From Mycobacterium vicinigordonae (GTDB lineage Bacteria; Actinomycetota; Actinomycetes; Mycobacteriales; Mycobacteriaceae), in contig NZ_CP059165.1 in the NCBI RefSeq assembly GCF_013466425.1, positions 5,394,001 through 5,458,000 of the forward strand: DNA of 64,000 nucleotides. Reading direction: 5' to 3'. Numbering within the stretch: the stretch's first letter is position 1; every line of letters begins with the position of its first letter. Positions 16,600 to 25,678 of this stretch are shown here, in pieces. The position numbers and the translations under genes are program-made. The notes under the pieces are model-generated. The model saw only the letters and a program-made list of their open reading frames with translations. It searched no databases and had not been told where the DNA came from.

Positions 16600-18020
16600 G
16601 GCTGCGGCCGTTCGGCCGGAAGCAGTAATTCCGGCACGCTCGCCGGGGCGGGCGGCGGTTCCTGCGGGACACTCCGCGGCGGCGGCTCGGGCATCGCGGC
16701 GCCGGGTATCCGTGCGGGCGGCCCGGGTGGCGGCGGCGCTTCGGGAACATCGCCCGGCAGGCCGGTGTACGCGGACACCGCGGGCGGCAACTCGGGCGGT
16801 CCCGGTTTCGGGCCCGCCCCGCCGGGTGCCAACCGCTGCTCGCTGTACACGACGTTGCTCGGATCGAAAGCCGGTGCCAGGATCGGGTTTACCGGAATCG
16901 GCAGATAGTTGAAGTTGAAAATCGTCAACGGGTTGAACACTTTCAACGCGGGACTCAGATACAGGCCGCACAGCTTGCCCGTCTCGACCGAGGTGACGTT
17001 CTCCAGGGCTCCGATCTGTGAGCAGTAAGCCCAAGTCGGGTTGCTGAGGTTTTGCACACCGACGCCGCCACGGACGTTCCCGACGTCGGGGTCATAGTCG
17101 TTGTAGGCGTTGGCAAGTGCGTTGGGCGCCACGTGCAGCACATTCTGCAGGGCCATCTTGTTGTCGACGAGAATCTGGGTGAGGTCGGCCAACCGGGTGA
17201 TCTGTTCGGCGGTCTGCTCACGACTGCCCGCGATGAACCGCTGCACTTCGCCGACCGCGCTGGACAGATCCGTCAGGGCCGCATCGAGGGTGGACTTGTT
17301 GTCGTCGAGCACGCTGGATAGGGTGGCCAACCGATCGTTGAAGTGCACAAGTTGGACATTGCTGTCCCGCAGCGCTCCGACGAAGGCCTGCAGATTCTTG
17401 ATGATGTCGACGAAGTTACCGCCGCCGTTGGCGAACGTCCGCGCCACCGCCGACAGCTGCGCCAGCGTCTGGCGCAACTTCTCCCCGTTGCCGCCCAGCG
17501 CATTGGCGGCCGAGTCAATAAAGCGCGCCACCGCCGGCGTCGACACCTGGCTGTTGGGCCCGAAATCGGTCGCCAATTTCATCAATTGGTCTTTGATCTC
17601 GTCCCATTCGACGGGTGTCGCGGTGCGTTCGACCGGTATCACCGCACCGTCTTTCATGGTGGCACCACTCGACCGGTAGGCGGGGGTGAGCTGGACGTAG
17701 CGTGCCGCCACCAGGTTCTGCGCCACGATCACCGCTTTGGCATCGGCGGGAATGGAAATCCCGTGATCGACGTGCATCACCATTCTGGCCTGGGTACCCG
17801 CCGGCTCGATCGAATCGATGGTGCCGACTTTCAGACCGGAAACGCGCACGTCGTCACCGGGGTAGATCGCGGTGGCGGTGTGGAAGTAGGCGGTGATCTT
17901 TGTCGCCCGGAACACCGTGTTGCGGACCACGATTACCGCGCCAACGACGACAAGCAGAGTCAGCAGCACGGCCAGCGCTAACTTGAACTTGTTGCGCAGC
18001 AACGACTCGAGCCGCGTCAT
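16596..18020 (-). CDS. mceD: MceD
   Basis: 474 residues. N-terminal anchor (LALAVLLTLLVVVGAVIVV, about 14-32), MCE domain (ITAYFHTATAIYPGDDVRVS, GLKVGTIDSIEPAGTQARMV, about 42-115), long helical domain with repeated D..L..L patterns, then a Pro-rich C-terminus. Start ATG 18020 overlaps the mceC stop (ATGA). Subunit of the hetero-hexameric Mce channel; each of the six Mce proteins contributes one MCE domain to the ring. Confidence 0.92.
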   Translation of the reverse strand: MTRLESLLRNKFKLALAVLLTLLVVVGAVIVVRNTVFRATKITAYFHTATAIYPGDDVRVSGLKVGTIDSIEPAGTQARMVMHVDHGISIPADAKAVIVAQNLVAARYVQLTPAYRSSGATMKDGAVIPVERTATPVEWDEIKDQLMKLATDFGPNSQVSTPAVARFIDSAANALGGNGEKLRQTLAQLSAVARTFANGGGNFVDIIKNLQAFVGALRDSNVQLVHFNDRLATLSSVLDDNKSTLDAALTDLSSAVGEVQRFIAGSREQTAEQITRLADLTQILVDNKMALQNVLHVAPNALANAYNDYDPDVGNVRGGVGVQNLSNPTWAYCSQIGALENVTSVETGKLCGLYLSPALKVFNPLTIFNFNYLPIPVNPILAPAFDPSNVVYSEQRLAPGGAGPKPGPPELPPAVSAYTGLPGDVPEAPPPPGPPARIPGAAMPEPPPRSVPQEPPPAPASVPELLLPAERPQP

Positions 18021-19099
18021 CGCGACCCTCCAGGGTTCTGGTTGAAGGGGAACGGTAGCTGTGCCCGCGGCCCGGCGTTGTCCGGCGGCTGACCCGGCGC
18101 ACCGTAGGCGCGGAAGCCGAAGGAGTAGTCGAACAACCACTGGAAGAACTGCAACGTGAACAGGTTTGGGATGAACGGGTTGTAGTAGAACCCGCTGGAT
18201 ACCGTCTCGCCCTGGGTTAATTCGAATTTCGCCAGCCCCGGTATCGCCTTGGCGAGGTTGTCACGGTTGCTTTCCAGCATCGCCGTCACCGAATTCAGCT
18301 TAGCTAGCGTCGGCGCCAGTTTGGCCTCGTTGTCGTGCACCAGGCCGGTCAGCTGCTTAGCCACAGCTGACGTACTGGCCAGCAACCGCACGATCGCCTG
18401 CCGCCGCTCCACCAGCATGGAGAGCAACGCGTCGGAGTTGAGGATCAGCGTGTTCACCTGCTGGCTGCGTTCAGACAGGATATGCGTGACGTCGGCGGCG
18501 CCCTTCAGCAGTTGACTTAGAGTCTGGTTGCGGCTGTTCAGCGTTGCCGACAGCCGGCTCACCCCGTCGAACGTCGGGCCCAATTGCGGCGCAATCTGAT
18601 CCAGCGTCGTCGACAGCGTATTCAGGGACTGGTTCAGTGAGTCGGTGTTGGTGCCCTGGATGTCGGTGGCCAGGTCACCCACCGCCTCAGACAAAGAATA
18701 TGGCGAGGAGGTACGCGCTATCGGGATGACGGCGTTGGGGCGCATGGTGCCGCTCCCGGTGGATTCCACGGTGAGCACCCGCTGTCCCAGCAGCGAACCG
18801 GTTTTGATGTGCGCGGTGCTAGCCGAGCCGAGTTGCACCGCCCCCTTGACGGTGAAAGTCACCAGCACGTCGCCGTTTTGCAGCGACATGCCCGAGACGC
18901 TGCCAACTTTGATGCCCGATACCGTCACGTCGTTGCCGGTTACCAAGCCTCCCGCGTCGGCAAACACCGCCTGATAGCGCACCGTGGTCGCCCGCTGCAG
19001 TAGCGCGTCGGGCGATAGTCCGACGGCTATCACCAGCACGATCAGTACGACGCCGATGAATCCGGCGCGAATAAGTTGATTGCCACGGTATTTAAGCAT
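18017..19099 (-). CDS. mceC: MceC
   Basis: 360 residues. N-terminal membrane anchor (FIGVVLIVLVIAVGLS, about 14-29), MCE domain (VRYQAVFADAGGLVTGNDVT and VSGIKVGSVSGMSL, about 40-120), helical domain, and a short Pro-rich end. The ATG overlaps the end of mceB by 8 nt (ATGCTTAA). Shorter than many MceC proteins, which often carry a long Pro-rich tail. Confidence 0.92.
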   Translation of the reverse strand: MLKYRGNQLIRAGFIGVVLIVLVIAVGLSPDALLQRATTVRYQAVFADAGGLVTGNDVTVSGIKVGSVSGMSLQNGDVLVTFTVKGAVQLGSASTAHIKTGSLLGQRVLTVESTGSGTMRPNAVIPIARTSSPYSLSEAVGDLATDIQGTNTDSLNQSLNTLSTTLDQIAPQLGPTFDGVSRLSATLNSRNQTLSQLLKGAADVTHILSERSQQVNTLILNSDALLSMLVERRQAIVRLLASTSAVAKQLTGLVHDNEAKLAPTLAKLNSVTAMLESNRDNLAKAIPGLAKFELTQGETVSSGFYYNPFIPNLFTLQFFQWLFDYSFGFRAYGAPGQPPDNAGPRAQLPFPFNQNPGGSR

Positions 19100-20123
19100 C
19101 GGGTTCCGCGCACCTTCCGGTGACCTGGTGAGTCACACCGACTTCCACCGTGCGGTATTGCAGGTCGGAGACGCGCAGCGCCAGCCCGCACAGGTAGTAC
19201 GGGAACCAGGCGCCGTAGGAGCCCAACCTCGTCAGCTTGCGGTAATTGTTCGGCAATTTGTGTAGCGAAACATCGATTAGGTTCTTGTCCTTGTCCAACA
19301 GCGGTGCCAGCCGGTTCAATTGGTCGACCGTTCCAGCCAGCGGCGGTCGGGCGCGGGTGAGCAGGTCCGCGATCGAGGCGGTGCCGTTGTCCAGGGCGGT
19401 GATCGCAGCGCCGACGGTGTCTCGGTCGGACGCGAGGCCGCTGATCAGGCGCTCCAGCCGGTCGATCGCACCGGAGAATTTCGCGCCCTCGGCATCGACG
19501 GTCCCCACCACGGTGTTGAGGTTGTCGATCAGCGCCTGGACGGTTTCCCCGTTGTCGGCCAACGTGTTCGAAAACGACGACGTCCTGGACAGCAGCGACT
19601 GCAGGGTGCCGCCCTCACCCTGGAACACCTCGAGCAGCGCCGCGCTGAGTGCATTGACGTCTTCGGCCTTGAGGCCCTTGGTGACCGGCTTGAGTCCGCC
19701 GAGTAGCAGATCGAGGTCAAGTGCCGGTGCGGTACGGTCGATCGGGATCTGCGCGCCGGCGGGCAGCGGGCTGGTGGATCCGGGGCCGTCCAGCAGTTCG
19801 AGGTAGCGGTCCCCGACCAGGTTGAGGTAGCGGATCACGGCCCGCGTTCCGTTGGTGAGGACGACACTGCGGTTGGCGTCGAATTTCACCAGAACCTTTT
19901 TGTCCGCTCGCAATTCGACGCTGTTCACCGTGCCAACGCGGACTCCGGCGACCCGTACCGTCTGCCCCTCCTTAAGCCGCGACACGTCGGTGAACAGCGC
20001 GGAATAGCTTGTCGTGGAGCCGGTTTGGTACTGGCCGAAGATAAAGAACAATGAAATGGTGAGCAGTATCATGATCAACGCGAACGCGCCAAACTTGATG
20101 ATCATCCCGCGTGAGCCGCTCAT
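19092..20123 (-). CDS. mceB: MceB
   Basis: 343 residues. N-terminal anchor (FGAFALIMILLTISLFFIFG, about 11-30), MCE domain (YSALFTDVSRLKEGQTVRVA, GVRVGTVNSVELRADKKVLV), helical region, and C-terminal YGAWFPYYLCGLALRVSDLQ, a typical MceB ending, with cysteines at CGL and RCAE. Start fixed by the ATGA overlap with mceA. Confidence 0.93.
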   Translation of the reverse strand: MSGSRGMIIKFGAFALIMILLTISLFFIFGQYQTGSTTSYSALFTDVSRLKEGQTVRVAGVRVGTVNSVELRADKKVLVKFDANRSVVLTNGTRAVIRYLNLVGDRYLELLDGPGSTSPLPAGAQIPIDRTAPALDLDLLLGGLKPVTKGLKAEDVNALSAALLEVFQGEGGTLQSLLSRTSSFSNTLADNGETVQALIDNLNTVVGTVDAEGAKFSGAIDRLERLISGLASDRDTVGAAITALDNGTASIADLLTRARPPLAGTVDQLNRLAPLLDKDKNLIDVSLHKLPNNYRKLTRLGSYGAWFPYYLCGLALRVSDLQYRTVEVGVTHQVTGRCAEPDA

Positions 20124-21316
20124 CCAGGTTGTCCTACCTGGAAGGAGTTGCGTGGTGGCCCGTCTATCGGCCCGTACAGCAACTGCTTGAGAGCGTCGGA
20201 GTTAAGTAGCAATTGCGGGTTTCCATACTCCTGCGGGTTGGCGCCCACGTCGGCGACCACAAACGGCGGCGCCTTGTCGAACGGCACGACGGGCAGGTCG
20301 TGGCATTGGGGTCCACCGGTTGCGGCCACCTTAGGCAGGTTGCTCGGGTAGCGGTAGCGTTCGGCGCCGAAGCCGATGTAGACGAGCACCTTGATCATCG
20401 GCTCAGGCAGGTTGGGGGCGCGCAGGTTCACCAGTGAGCCGGCCAGACCGCACCAGAGCGCGTCGTGGTACTCGTTGGTCAAGTTGGTGGTGGGCAGCAG
20501 CAGATGCAAGGTGTCGGTCAGACCCTGCCGATTCCCGCCGATCACCTCGTTGCCGATGTCGGCCAACCCGATGGAGCTGATCAGGAACGCGTCCAGGTTC
20601 TGCTGTTCCTCCACGATGGACTTGCTGATTCGGATCGTGTTGTCGGCCGCGCCGATCAGGTTAGGCGCCGCGTCGGCATAGGCTTCGCTCACCACCGGCA
20701 GCACGGACAGATCGTGATTCAGCGCGGGCAGTGCCGGATCCTGGCTGGCCAGAAAGGCATCCAGGTCGGCCAGCGCCTGGCCGATCTGGTGGCCACGGCC
20801 GTTCATCGCTGACGCGATGGCGCCAAGTGTTTCGTTGAGTTTGGCGGGATCGATGTTCGACAGCAGCGAAGTGAGCTGCTGGAAGACGGTATTGATCTCC
20901 ACCGTCACGTTCTTGCCCTGCAGCACCTGGTGGGGCTGCAGGCTCTGCTGCGACGGATGGTCGGGCGCCATCAGCTCGACGAATTTCGCGCCGAACACGG
21001 TGGTCGACGCGATGTCTACGAGCACGTTGTGCGGTATCAGATGCATCTGTGACGGCTGCATCGCCAGGTGCAGGACGGCTTCGCCGTTCGGGCGTTCTTC
21101 GATCGACTCGACCTTGCCCACCACAACGCCGCGCATCTTCACCTTGGCGTCTGGGTTCATCACCAGGCCGGCACGCGGCGAGACCACGGTGACGGGCACG
21201 CTCTCGGTGAAATCGCTCCGGAACAAGCCCACCGCGACAGCGACGATCGCAAGGATCACGGCGATGGTCGCCAGGCCCGTCAGCGGCCGCACATATGAAC
21301 GCGATTCCTGCACCAT
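20120..21316 (-). CDS. mceA: MceA
   Basis: 398 residues. Membrane anchor (LTGLATIAVILAIVAVAVGL, about 12-31), MCE domain (VTVVSPRAGLVMNPDAKVKM, RGVVVGKVESIEER), then the helical domain with GAKFVELMAPDHPS and the conserved WCGLAGSLVNLRAPN near the end. The ribosome-binding site GGGAGG abuts ATG 21316, so GTG 21313 is an alternative start. First of the six mce genes, five bases after yrbEB. Confidence 0.93.
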   Translation of the reverse strand: MVQESRSYVRPLTGLATIAVILAIVAVAVGLFRSDFTESVPVTVVSPRAGLVMNPDAKVKMRGVVVGKVESIEERPNGEAVLHLAMQPSQMHLIPHNVLVDIASTTVFGAKFVELMAPDHPSQQSLQPHQVLQGKNVTVEINTVFQQLTSLLSNIDPAKLNETLGAIASAMNGRGHQIGQALADLDAFLASQDPALPALNHDLSVLPVVSEAYADAAPNLIGAADNTIRISKSIVEEQQNLDAFLISSIGLADIGNEVIGGNRQGLTDTLHLLLPTTNLTNEYHDALWCGLAGSLVNLRAPNLPEPMIKVLVYIGFGAERYRYPSNLPKVAATGGPQCHDLPVVPFDKAPPFVVADVGANPQEYGNPQLLLNSDALKQLLYGPIDGPPRNSFQVGQPG

Positions 21317-21321
21317 CCTCC

Positions 21322-22167
21322 CTATCCCGACAGGTTGAAGTTGCCGTTGGCGCCATAGATGGACAATGAGATCAGCAACGTCACCGAGACGACCACGATT
21401 AGCGAGGTGCGCACCGCGTTACCGGTGGCGACGCCAACACCGGCCGGCCCACCCGAGGCGAAGAAGCCGAAGTAGGTGTGGATCAACAAGATCGTGATCG
21501 CCATCAGCACGGCCTGCAGGAAGGACCACAGCAAGTCGATGGGGTTGAGGAACGTCGTGAAGTAGTGCTGGTACAAGCCGCCCGACTGGCCGAACAGAAC
21601 CACAGTGGTGAACTGACTGGCCAGAAACGACAGGCTGACGGCGATGCTGTAGAGCGGTGTGATCGCCAGCATGCCGGCCACGATCCGGGTGCTGACCAGA
21701 TACGAAACCGGCCGGATGGCCATGGATTCCAGCGCGTCGATCTCCTCGTTGATCCGCATCGCGCCCAGTTGCGCGGTTACGCCGGCGCCGAACGTGGCGG
21801 CCAAGCCGATTCCCGCGACGATCGGCGCCGCGATTCGGACGTTGATGAAAGCTGCCAGGAATCCGGTCAGCGCTTCGATGCCGATGTTGCCCAGCGAGCT
21901 GTAGCCCTGGACCGCGAGTGTGCCGCCGGCGGCCAGTGTCAGGAACCCCACGATCACCAGCGTCCCGCCGATCATCGCCAATGTGCCTGCACCCATGCTG
22001 ATTTCGGCGATCAGGCGAATGACCTCGCGGCGGTAGTGGACGGTCGCGAACGGGATTCCGGCGATCGCCTTTCCGTAGAACAGGGTGTGGTCGCCGACCC
22101 GGCCCAGGCTGCCGATCGGCTTCTGCAGGGTCCGCGTCAGTCGCGGGTAGGTAGCTCGCAGCGTCAC
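21322..22167 (-). CDS. yrbEB: YrbEB, Mce system permease
   Basis: 281 residues, MlaE/YrbE permease family (PF02405). Several membrane helices, and the signature segment INEEIDALESMAIRPVSYLV (EEIDA loop) thought to contact the MceG/Mkl ATPase. GTG start, 23 bp after yrbEA. It forms the inner-membrane permease dimer with YrbEA. The ATPase is not encoded here; mycobacteria normally supply one shared MceG from another locus. Confidence 0.93.
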   Translation of the reverse strand: MTLRATYPRLTRTLQKPIGSLGRVGDHTLFYGKAIAGIPFATVHYRREVIRLIAEISMGAGTLAMIGGTLVIVGFLTLAAGGTLAVQGYSSLGNIGIEALTGFLAAFINVRIAAPIVAGIGLAATFGAGVTAQLGAMRINEEIDALESMAIRPVSYLVSTRIVAGMLAITPLYSIAVSLSFLASQFTTVVLFGQSGGLYQHYFTTFLNPIDLLWSFLQAVLMAITILLIHTYFGFFASGGPAGVGVATGNAVRTSLIVVVSVTLLISLSIYGANGNFNLSG

Positions 22168-22190
22168 AGTGTGTCCTTACACCCCCTGCG

Positions 22191-22997
22191 CTACTTCGCC
22201 GACATTCGGATACCGATGGCGGTGACCACGACATTGACCACGAATAGGGACATGAACGCGTACACCACTGTCTCGTTGACCGCGTTGCCCACAGCCTTGG
22301 CACCGCCGCCGGTGATCGTCAGCCCGCGGTAGCAGGCGACCAATCCGGCGATCAGGCCGAAAAGCGCTGCCTTGACACAGGAGATGATGACCTCGGGCAC
22401 GCCTGTCAGCAGGGTGATACCGGCGGCGAAAGCGCCCGGGTTCACGTCTTGGACGAACACCGAGAAGATGTAGCCGCCCAGGATCCCGATGATGACGACC
22501 AAGCTGTTTAGCAGCAACGCCACTAGTCCAGAGGCCAGCATCCGTGGCGTCACCAACCGCTGAATCGGGTTGATACCCAGTACCTCCATGGCGTCGATCT
22601 CTTCGCGGATCGTGCGCGAACCCAGGTCCGCGCACATCGCCGTCGCACCGGCACCAGCCACGATCAAGACGGTTACCAGCGGACCGACCTGTGTCACCGC
22701 CCCGAACGCGGCACCCGCGCCGGACAGATCTGCCGCACCCAGTTCCCGCAGCAAGATATTGAGGGTGAAGCTGACCAGGACGGTGAACGGGATGGCCACC
22801 AACAATGTGGGGGCCAGTGCAACGCGCGCGACAAACCAGGACTGTTCGAGGAACTCACGCCATTGGAAGGGCCGGCGAAAGACGAACCTGATGGCGTCGG
22901 CCGACATCGCGAATAGCGCGCCGACAGCCTCCATGGGCTTGGCACCGCGGCCCAACGAGATGCCCGGCGTCCAGCGCTCCGCGCCCTTACTCGCCAT
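22191..22997 (-). CDS. yrbEA: YrbEA, Mce system permease
   Basis: 268 residues. Conserved YrbEA features are FRRPFQWREFLEQSWFVARV near residue 30, TIREEIDAMEVLGINPIQRL (EEIDA loop), and a terminal TVVYAFMSLFVVNVVVTAIG. ATG 22997 is chosen because family similarity begins just downstream and a GGAG lies close upstream; the frame stays open further upstream but without similarity to the family. First permease gene of the operon. A 47-codon ORF overlaps its start. Confidence 0.92.
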   Translation of the reverse strand: MASKGAERWTPGISLGRGAKPMEAVGALFAMSADAIRFVFRRPFQWREFLEQSWFVARVALAPTLLVAIPFTVLVSFTLNILLRELGAADLSGAGAAFGAVTQVGPLVTVLIVAGAGATAMCADLGSRTIREEIDAMEVLGINPIQRLVTPRMLASGLVALLLNSLVVIIGILGGYIFSVFVQDVNPGAFAAGITLLTGVPEVIISCVKAALFGLIAGLVACYRGLTITGGGAKAVGNAVNETVVYAFMSLFVVNVVVTAIGIRMSAK

Positions 22998-23130
22998 CGG
23001 CTCCGGACTCCTTCCAGATGACAGGAGCGAACTGGGGCAGGACCGTAACGACGCTGTCCGACATCGCGATCCACGGGACGAACGCCAGGGGATAGCGTGG
23101 CCTTGCGTTGCGGTCACTACCGACTACCAT
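22987..23130 (-). CDS. Possible small ORF overlapping the yrbEA start
   Basis: 47 codons (MVVGSDRNARPRYPLAFVPW ... VIWKESGADGE). A GGAGGA motif lies upstream of the ATG, and the stop lies inside yrbEA, giving an 11-nt overlap that would allow coupled translation. The middle part is hydrophobic (AFVPWIAMSDSVVTVLP). It is not recognised as any known family and could be chance. It would be the leader cistron of the mce operon if real. Confidence 0.3.
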   Translation of the reverse strand: MVVGSDRNARPRYPLAFVPWIAMSDSVVTVLPQFAPVIWKESGADGE

Positions 23131-23307
23131 CCGCACGCCCGTCCTCCGCTCCGTTGCGCGGGTTGGCGCCTCCAAGCCATCCAGGCCGCCCACAGCCCCA
23201 CGTCTTGACGCGTCCGGCGATTATTACTCATAGTGCGTCCAGTGGGAATGGAAAACGCGTAACCGTTATCGGGCAATTCGGGTGCGCTTGGCATGACGTC
23301 GGCGGAC
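22998..23307 (-). promoter_or_regulatory. Upstream region of the mce operon
   Basis: About 310 bases between yrbEA and the 3' end of the CoA-transferase gene. It must hold the mce promoter if the operon is independent. An AT-rich patch at 23218-23233 reads TATGAGTAATAAT on the minus strand and could be a -10 region. A short palindrome TAACCGTTA is at 23260-23268. No good copy of the GAGAAT-N3-ATTCTC operator is present, so the mce operon does not appear to share the catabolic regulon's site. Confidence 0.35.
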
Positions 23308-24513
23308 CTAGGTGACCGCGCCGGCGGTCTTGAGTTCGATGATGCGATCCCAGTCGAGCCCGAGTTCCTGGAGGATGTCATCAGTCTGCTCGGCGAAGCC
23401 TGGAGCCGGACCGGTGTGCGGAGCGGTGACGTCGAACTGAACCGGATTGGCTACCAGTTCGAGTTCGCCTGCGCGAACGATGTATTCGTTGGCCCGGATC
23501 TGGGCGTCGTCCGCCGCTTGCAGCGTGTCCTGAACCGGCGCCCACGGTCCCGCGAGGGTTGCAAAACGTTCACTCCACTCAGCAAGCGTCCGGGTGGCGA
23601 TGACCTTGTTCAAAATCTCAACGGCGTCCGCCGTATTGGCCGCGATCGTCTCTGCGTCGGCGAACCGCGGATCGTTGATCAGATCCTCGCGATCGATGTG
23701 CCGGCACACGTCCGCCCAGAACTTGGCCGGCTGCATCATCACCAGAGAGATGTAGCGGCCGTCGGCCGTCGGGTACACCCCGACGAGTGGGTTCACCGGC
23801 GAGCCGTGAATACCCGGGGGCGGGGATATCATCAGCTGACCCAGGTGGTTGGTCAGCGCTACCGTGTGCCCCAGCGACCACAGCCCGCTGCCCAGGAGTG
23901 ACACGTCGACGATGGACGGTTCGCCGGTGCGTTCGCGCTTGAGGAGCGCCGCGGCAATTCCGCCCGCGAGGTTGGTGCCAGAGATGGTGTCACCGTAGGC
24001 GGGGCCGGGTGGATTGATCATTCCTTCATACCCCATCGGCGTGATGGTTGCCGCCGTTCCAGCCCGGCACCAGAACGCAGTCATGTCGTAGCCGCCCTTG
24101 ACTGACTCCGCACCGCGGGGGCCGAGCGCACTGCCACGCGCGTAAATGATCTTCGGGTTGACCGCGCGGATGTCGTCGACGTCGATACCGAATTTCTGCC
24201 GATGGTCGGGCAGGAAGCTGGTCAGGAAAACATCGGAGCGACGGGCGAGTTCATAGAGCACTTCCTTGCCCGCAGGCACCGACATGTCCAGGCCGATGCT
24301 GCGCTTGCCGCGGTTGGCATGTTCGATGTTCGGATTGGGGTCGCCCTCGACGCGCAACATGCCGGTCTGACGCAGCCCCCGTTGCGGGTCACCGGTCACC
24401 GCGTGCTCAACCTTGATCACCTCGGCACCCCATTCGGCGAGCACCGCGCCAGCGGATGGGACAAATCCATACATGGCGACTTCGAGAACACGGATTCCGT
24501 CGAGCGGCTTCAT
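23308..24513 (-). CDS. CoA-transferase family III (CaiB/BaiF type)
   Basis: 401 residues. Signatures: N-terminal LDGIRVLEVAMYGFVPSAGA, VLAEWGAEVIKVEH with the NR(G)KRSIGLDM segment, the expected catalytic Asp region near 170, and GVYPTADGRYISLVMMQ. The family moves CoA between acids, or acts as a racemase; here it probably activates a substrate acid or exchanges CoA during catabolism. Start ATG 24513 overlaps the stop of the upstream 48-codon ORF (ATGA). The operator at 24693 lies upstream of the pair. Confidence 0.87.
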   Translation of the reverse strand: MKPLDGIRVLEVAMYGFVPSAGAVLAEWGAEVIKVEHAVTGDPQRGLRQTGMLRVEGDPNPNIEHANRGKRSIGLDMSVPAGKEVLYELARRSDVFLTSFLPDHRQKFGIDVDDIRAVNPKIIYARGSALGPRGAESVKGGYDMTAFWCRAGTAATITPMGYEGMINPPGPAYGDTISGTNLAGGIAAALLKRERTGEPSIVDVSLLGSGLWSLGHTVALTNHLGQLMISPPPGIHGSPVNPLVGVYPTADGRYISLVMMQPAKFWADVCRHIDREDLINDPRFADAETIAANTADAVEILNKVIATRTLAEWSERFATLAGPWAPVQDTLQAADDAQIRANEYIVRAGELELVANPVQFDVTAPHTGPAPGFAEQTDDILQELGLDWDRIIELKTAGAVT

Positions 24514-24656
24514 ACCGGGGCTCCTCCTACGGCAACTGGGATGGCAAATGGCTCGCGCGCCACTTCGTCCTGGGCGATCACGCTGTCCACGTTGGTGAGC
24601 AACCTCGGTGCAGCGAAGAAGCCGACCACGATCGACACCGTGTCTTGCACTGACAT
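24510..24656 (-). CDS. Small protein of unknown function, coupled to the CoA-transferase
   Basis: 48 residues beginning MSVQDTVSIVVGFFAAPRLL. GGGAG lies 7 nt upstream of the ATG; the stop overlaps the CoA-transferase start (ATGA). A one-mismatch regional operator is 37 bp upstream, so this ORF lies exactly where the first gene of the operon would be. The frame is open upstream to 24848, but those codons pass through the operator, so the short form is preferred. No family recognised. Confidence 0.5.
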   Translation of the reverse strand: MSVQDTVSIVVGFFAAPRLLTNVDSVIAQDEVAREPFAIPVAVGGAPV

Positions 24657-24692
24657 GCGAAACTCCCGGCTCACTGATGTGGTGACGGTCAC

Positions 24693-24707
24693 GATAATTT
24701 CATTCTC
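24693..24707. promoter_or_regulatory. Operator, one mismatch: GATAAT-TTC-ATTCTC
   Basis: 37 bp upstream of the small-ORF/CoA-transferase operon (leftward). It shares the divergent region with the copy at 24869. Confidence 0.65.
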
Positions 24708-24868
24708 ATCCCGGGCGAATCTTACATTCGGCAGACGAGAACTCAAGAATGCAGCGGAATCGCATCGCCCCGCCAGTAAGCTGTGCAAGCGCTCAGCGGT
24801 TCGCCGATTGCACCTCTTGACGCAGGCCAAGCGGGGTTCCGTAACCAACTTGCCACCGACTTCGGCCG

Positions 24869-24883
24869 GAGAGTAAGATTCTC
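24869..24883. promoter_or_regulatory. Operator, one mismatch: GAGAGT-AAG-ATTCTC
   Basis: 70 bp upstream of the SDR-ferredoxin-P450 operon (rightward). Each of the two divergent operons therefore has its own copy. Confidence 0.65.
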
Positions 24884-24952
24884 ATAATCGAAAGGGAGAT
24901 TCTTTGTGTGTGAGACGACTATGCCGCCACTCGCGCCCGGGGCGTCGCCAGA

Positions 24953-25654
24953 ATGAGGACCGCGGTGGTCACCGGTGGTGGATCCGGCATCGGACTGGCC
25001 GTCGCCCAGCGACTGCGCGCCGACGGGCGCATCGTCGCAACGATCGACCTCAAGCCGTCCGATGATGACTTCTGCTATACCGCCGACGTGACCGATAGGT
25101 CACAAGTGGACGCAGCACTCTCGGCAATCCGTGACAGGCTCGGGCCGGTCACGATCCTGGTTAATGCCGCCGGCTTGGACGGGTTCAAGCGGTTCCACCA
25201 CATCACGTTCGATGAATGGCAGAAGATCATCGACGTCAACCTCAACGGCGTCTTCCATATGATCCAGGCCGTGCTGCCCGACATGCTGGCAGCCGAGTGG
25301 GGGCGCATCGTCAACATCTCTTCCTCCAGCACACACTCGGGCGTTCCCGGAATGTCGCACTACGTGGCGGCGAAATCTGCGGTCAACGGCCTCACCAAGT
25401 CGCTGGCGCTCGAGTACGGGCCCAAGGGCATCACCGTCAACGCGGTGCCGCCCGGGTTCATAGACACCCCGATGCTGCGCAACGCCGAGATGCAAGGCTT
25501 CCTCGGCGACGTCGAGCAGAACATCGCCAGGACACCGGTGCGCCGCATCGGCAAGCCCGAAGACATCGCCGCGGCATGTTCGTTCCTGGCCTCCGACGAA
25601 GCCAGCTACATCACCGGTCAGATTCTTGGCGTCAACGGCGGCCGCAACACCTAG
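24953..25654 (+). CDS. Short-chain dehydrogenase/reductase (classical SDR)
   Basis: 233 residues. Cofactor loop TGGGSGIG at 8-15, NAAG near 72, catalytic Ser in NISSSS near 125 with Tyr and Lys in YVAAKSAVNG, and C-terminal ITGQILGVNGG. Asp after the second strand (ATIDLKPS) suggests NAD preference. It oxidises or reduces a hydroxyl/keto group, probably on a product of the co-transcribed P450 or a 3-hydroxyacyl-CoA. First gene of the SDR-ferredoxin-P450 operon. Confidence 0.87.
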   Translation: MRTAVVTGGGSGIGLAVAQRLRADGRIVATIDLKPSDDDFCYTADVTDRSQVDAALSAIRDRLGPVTILVNAAGLDGFKRFHHITFDEWQKIIDVNLNGVFHMIQAVLPDMLAAEWGRIVNISSSSTHSGVPGMSHYVAAKSAVNGLTKSLALEYGPKGITVNAVPPGFIDTPMLRNAEMQGFLGDVEQNIARTPVRRIGKPEDIAAACSFLASDEASYITGQILGVNGGRNT

Positions 25655-25678
25655 AGTTCGCACGCTTGGAGGAAGCAG

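Noticed and set aside
23218..23268. Possible regional operator or KstR-type site upstream of the mce operon
   Set aside because: Only partial half-sites (GAGTAA, TAACCGTTA) are present; neither the GAGAAT palindrome nor a TNNAAC-type KstR repeat is convincing.
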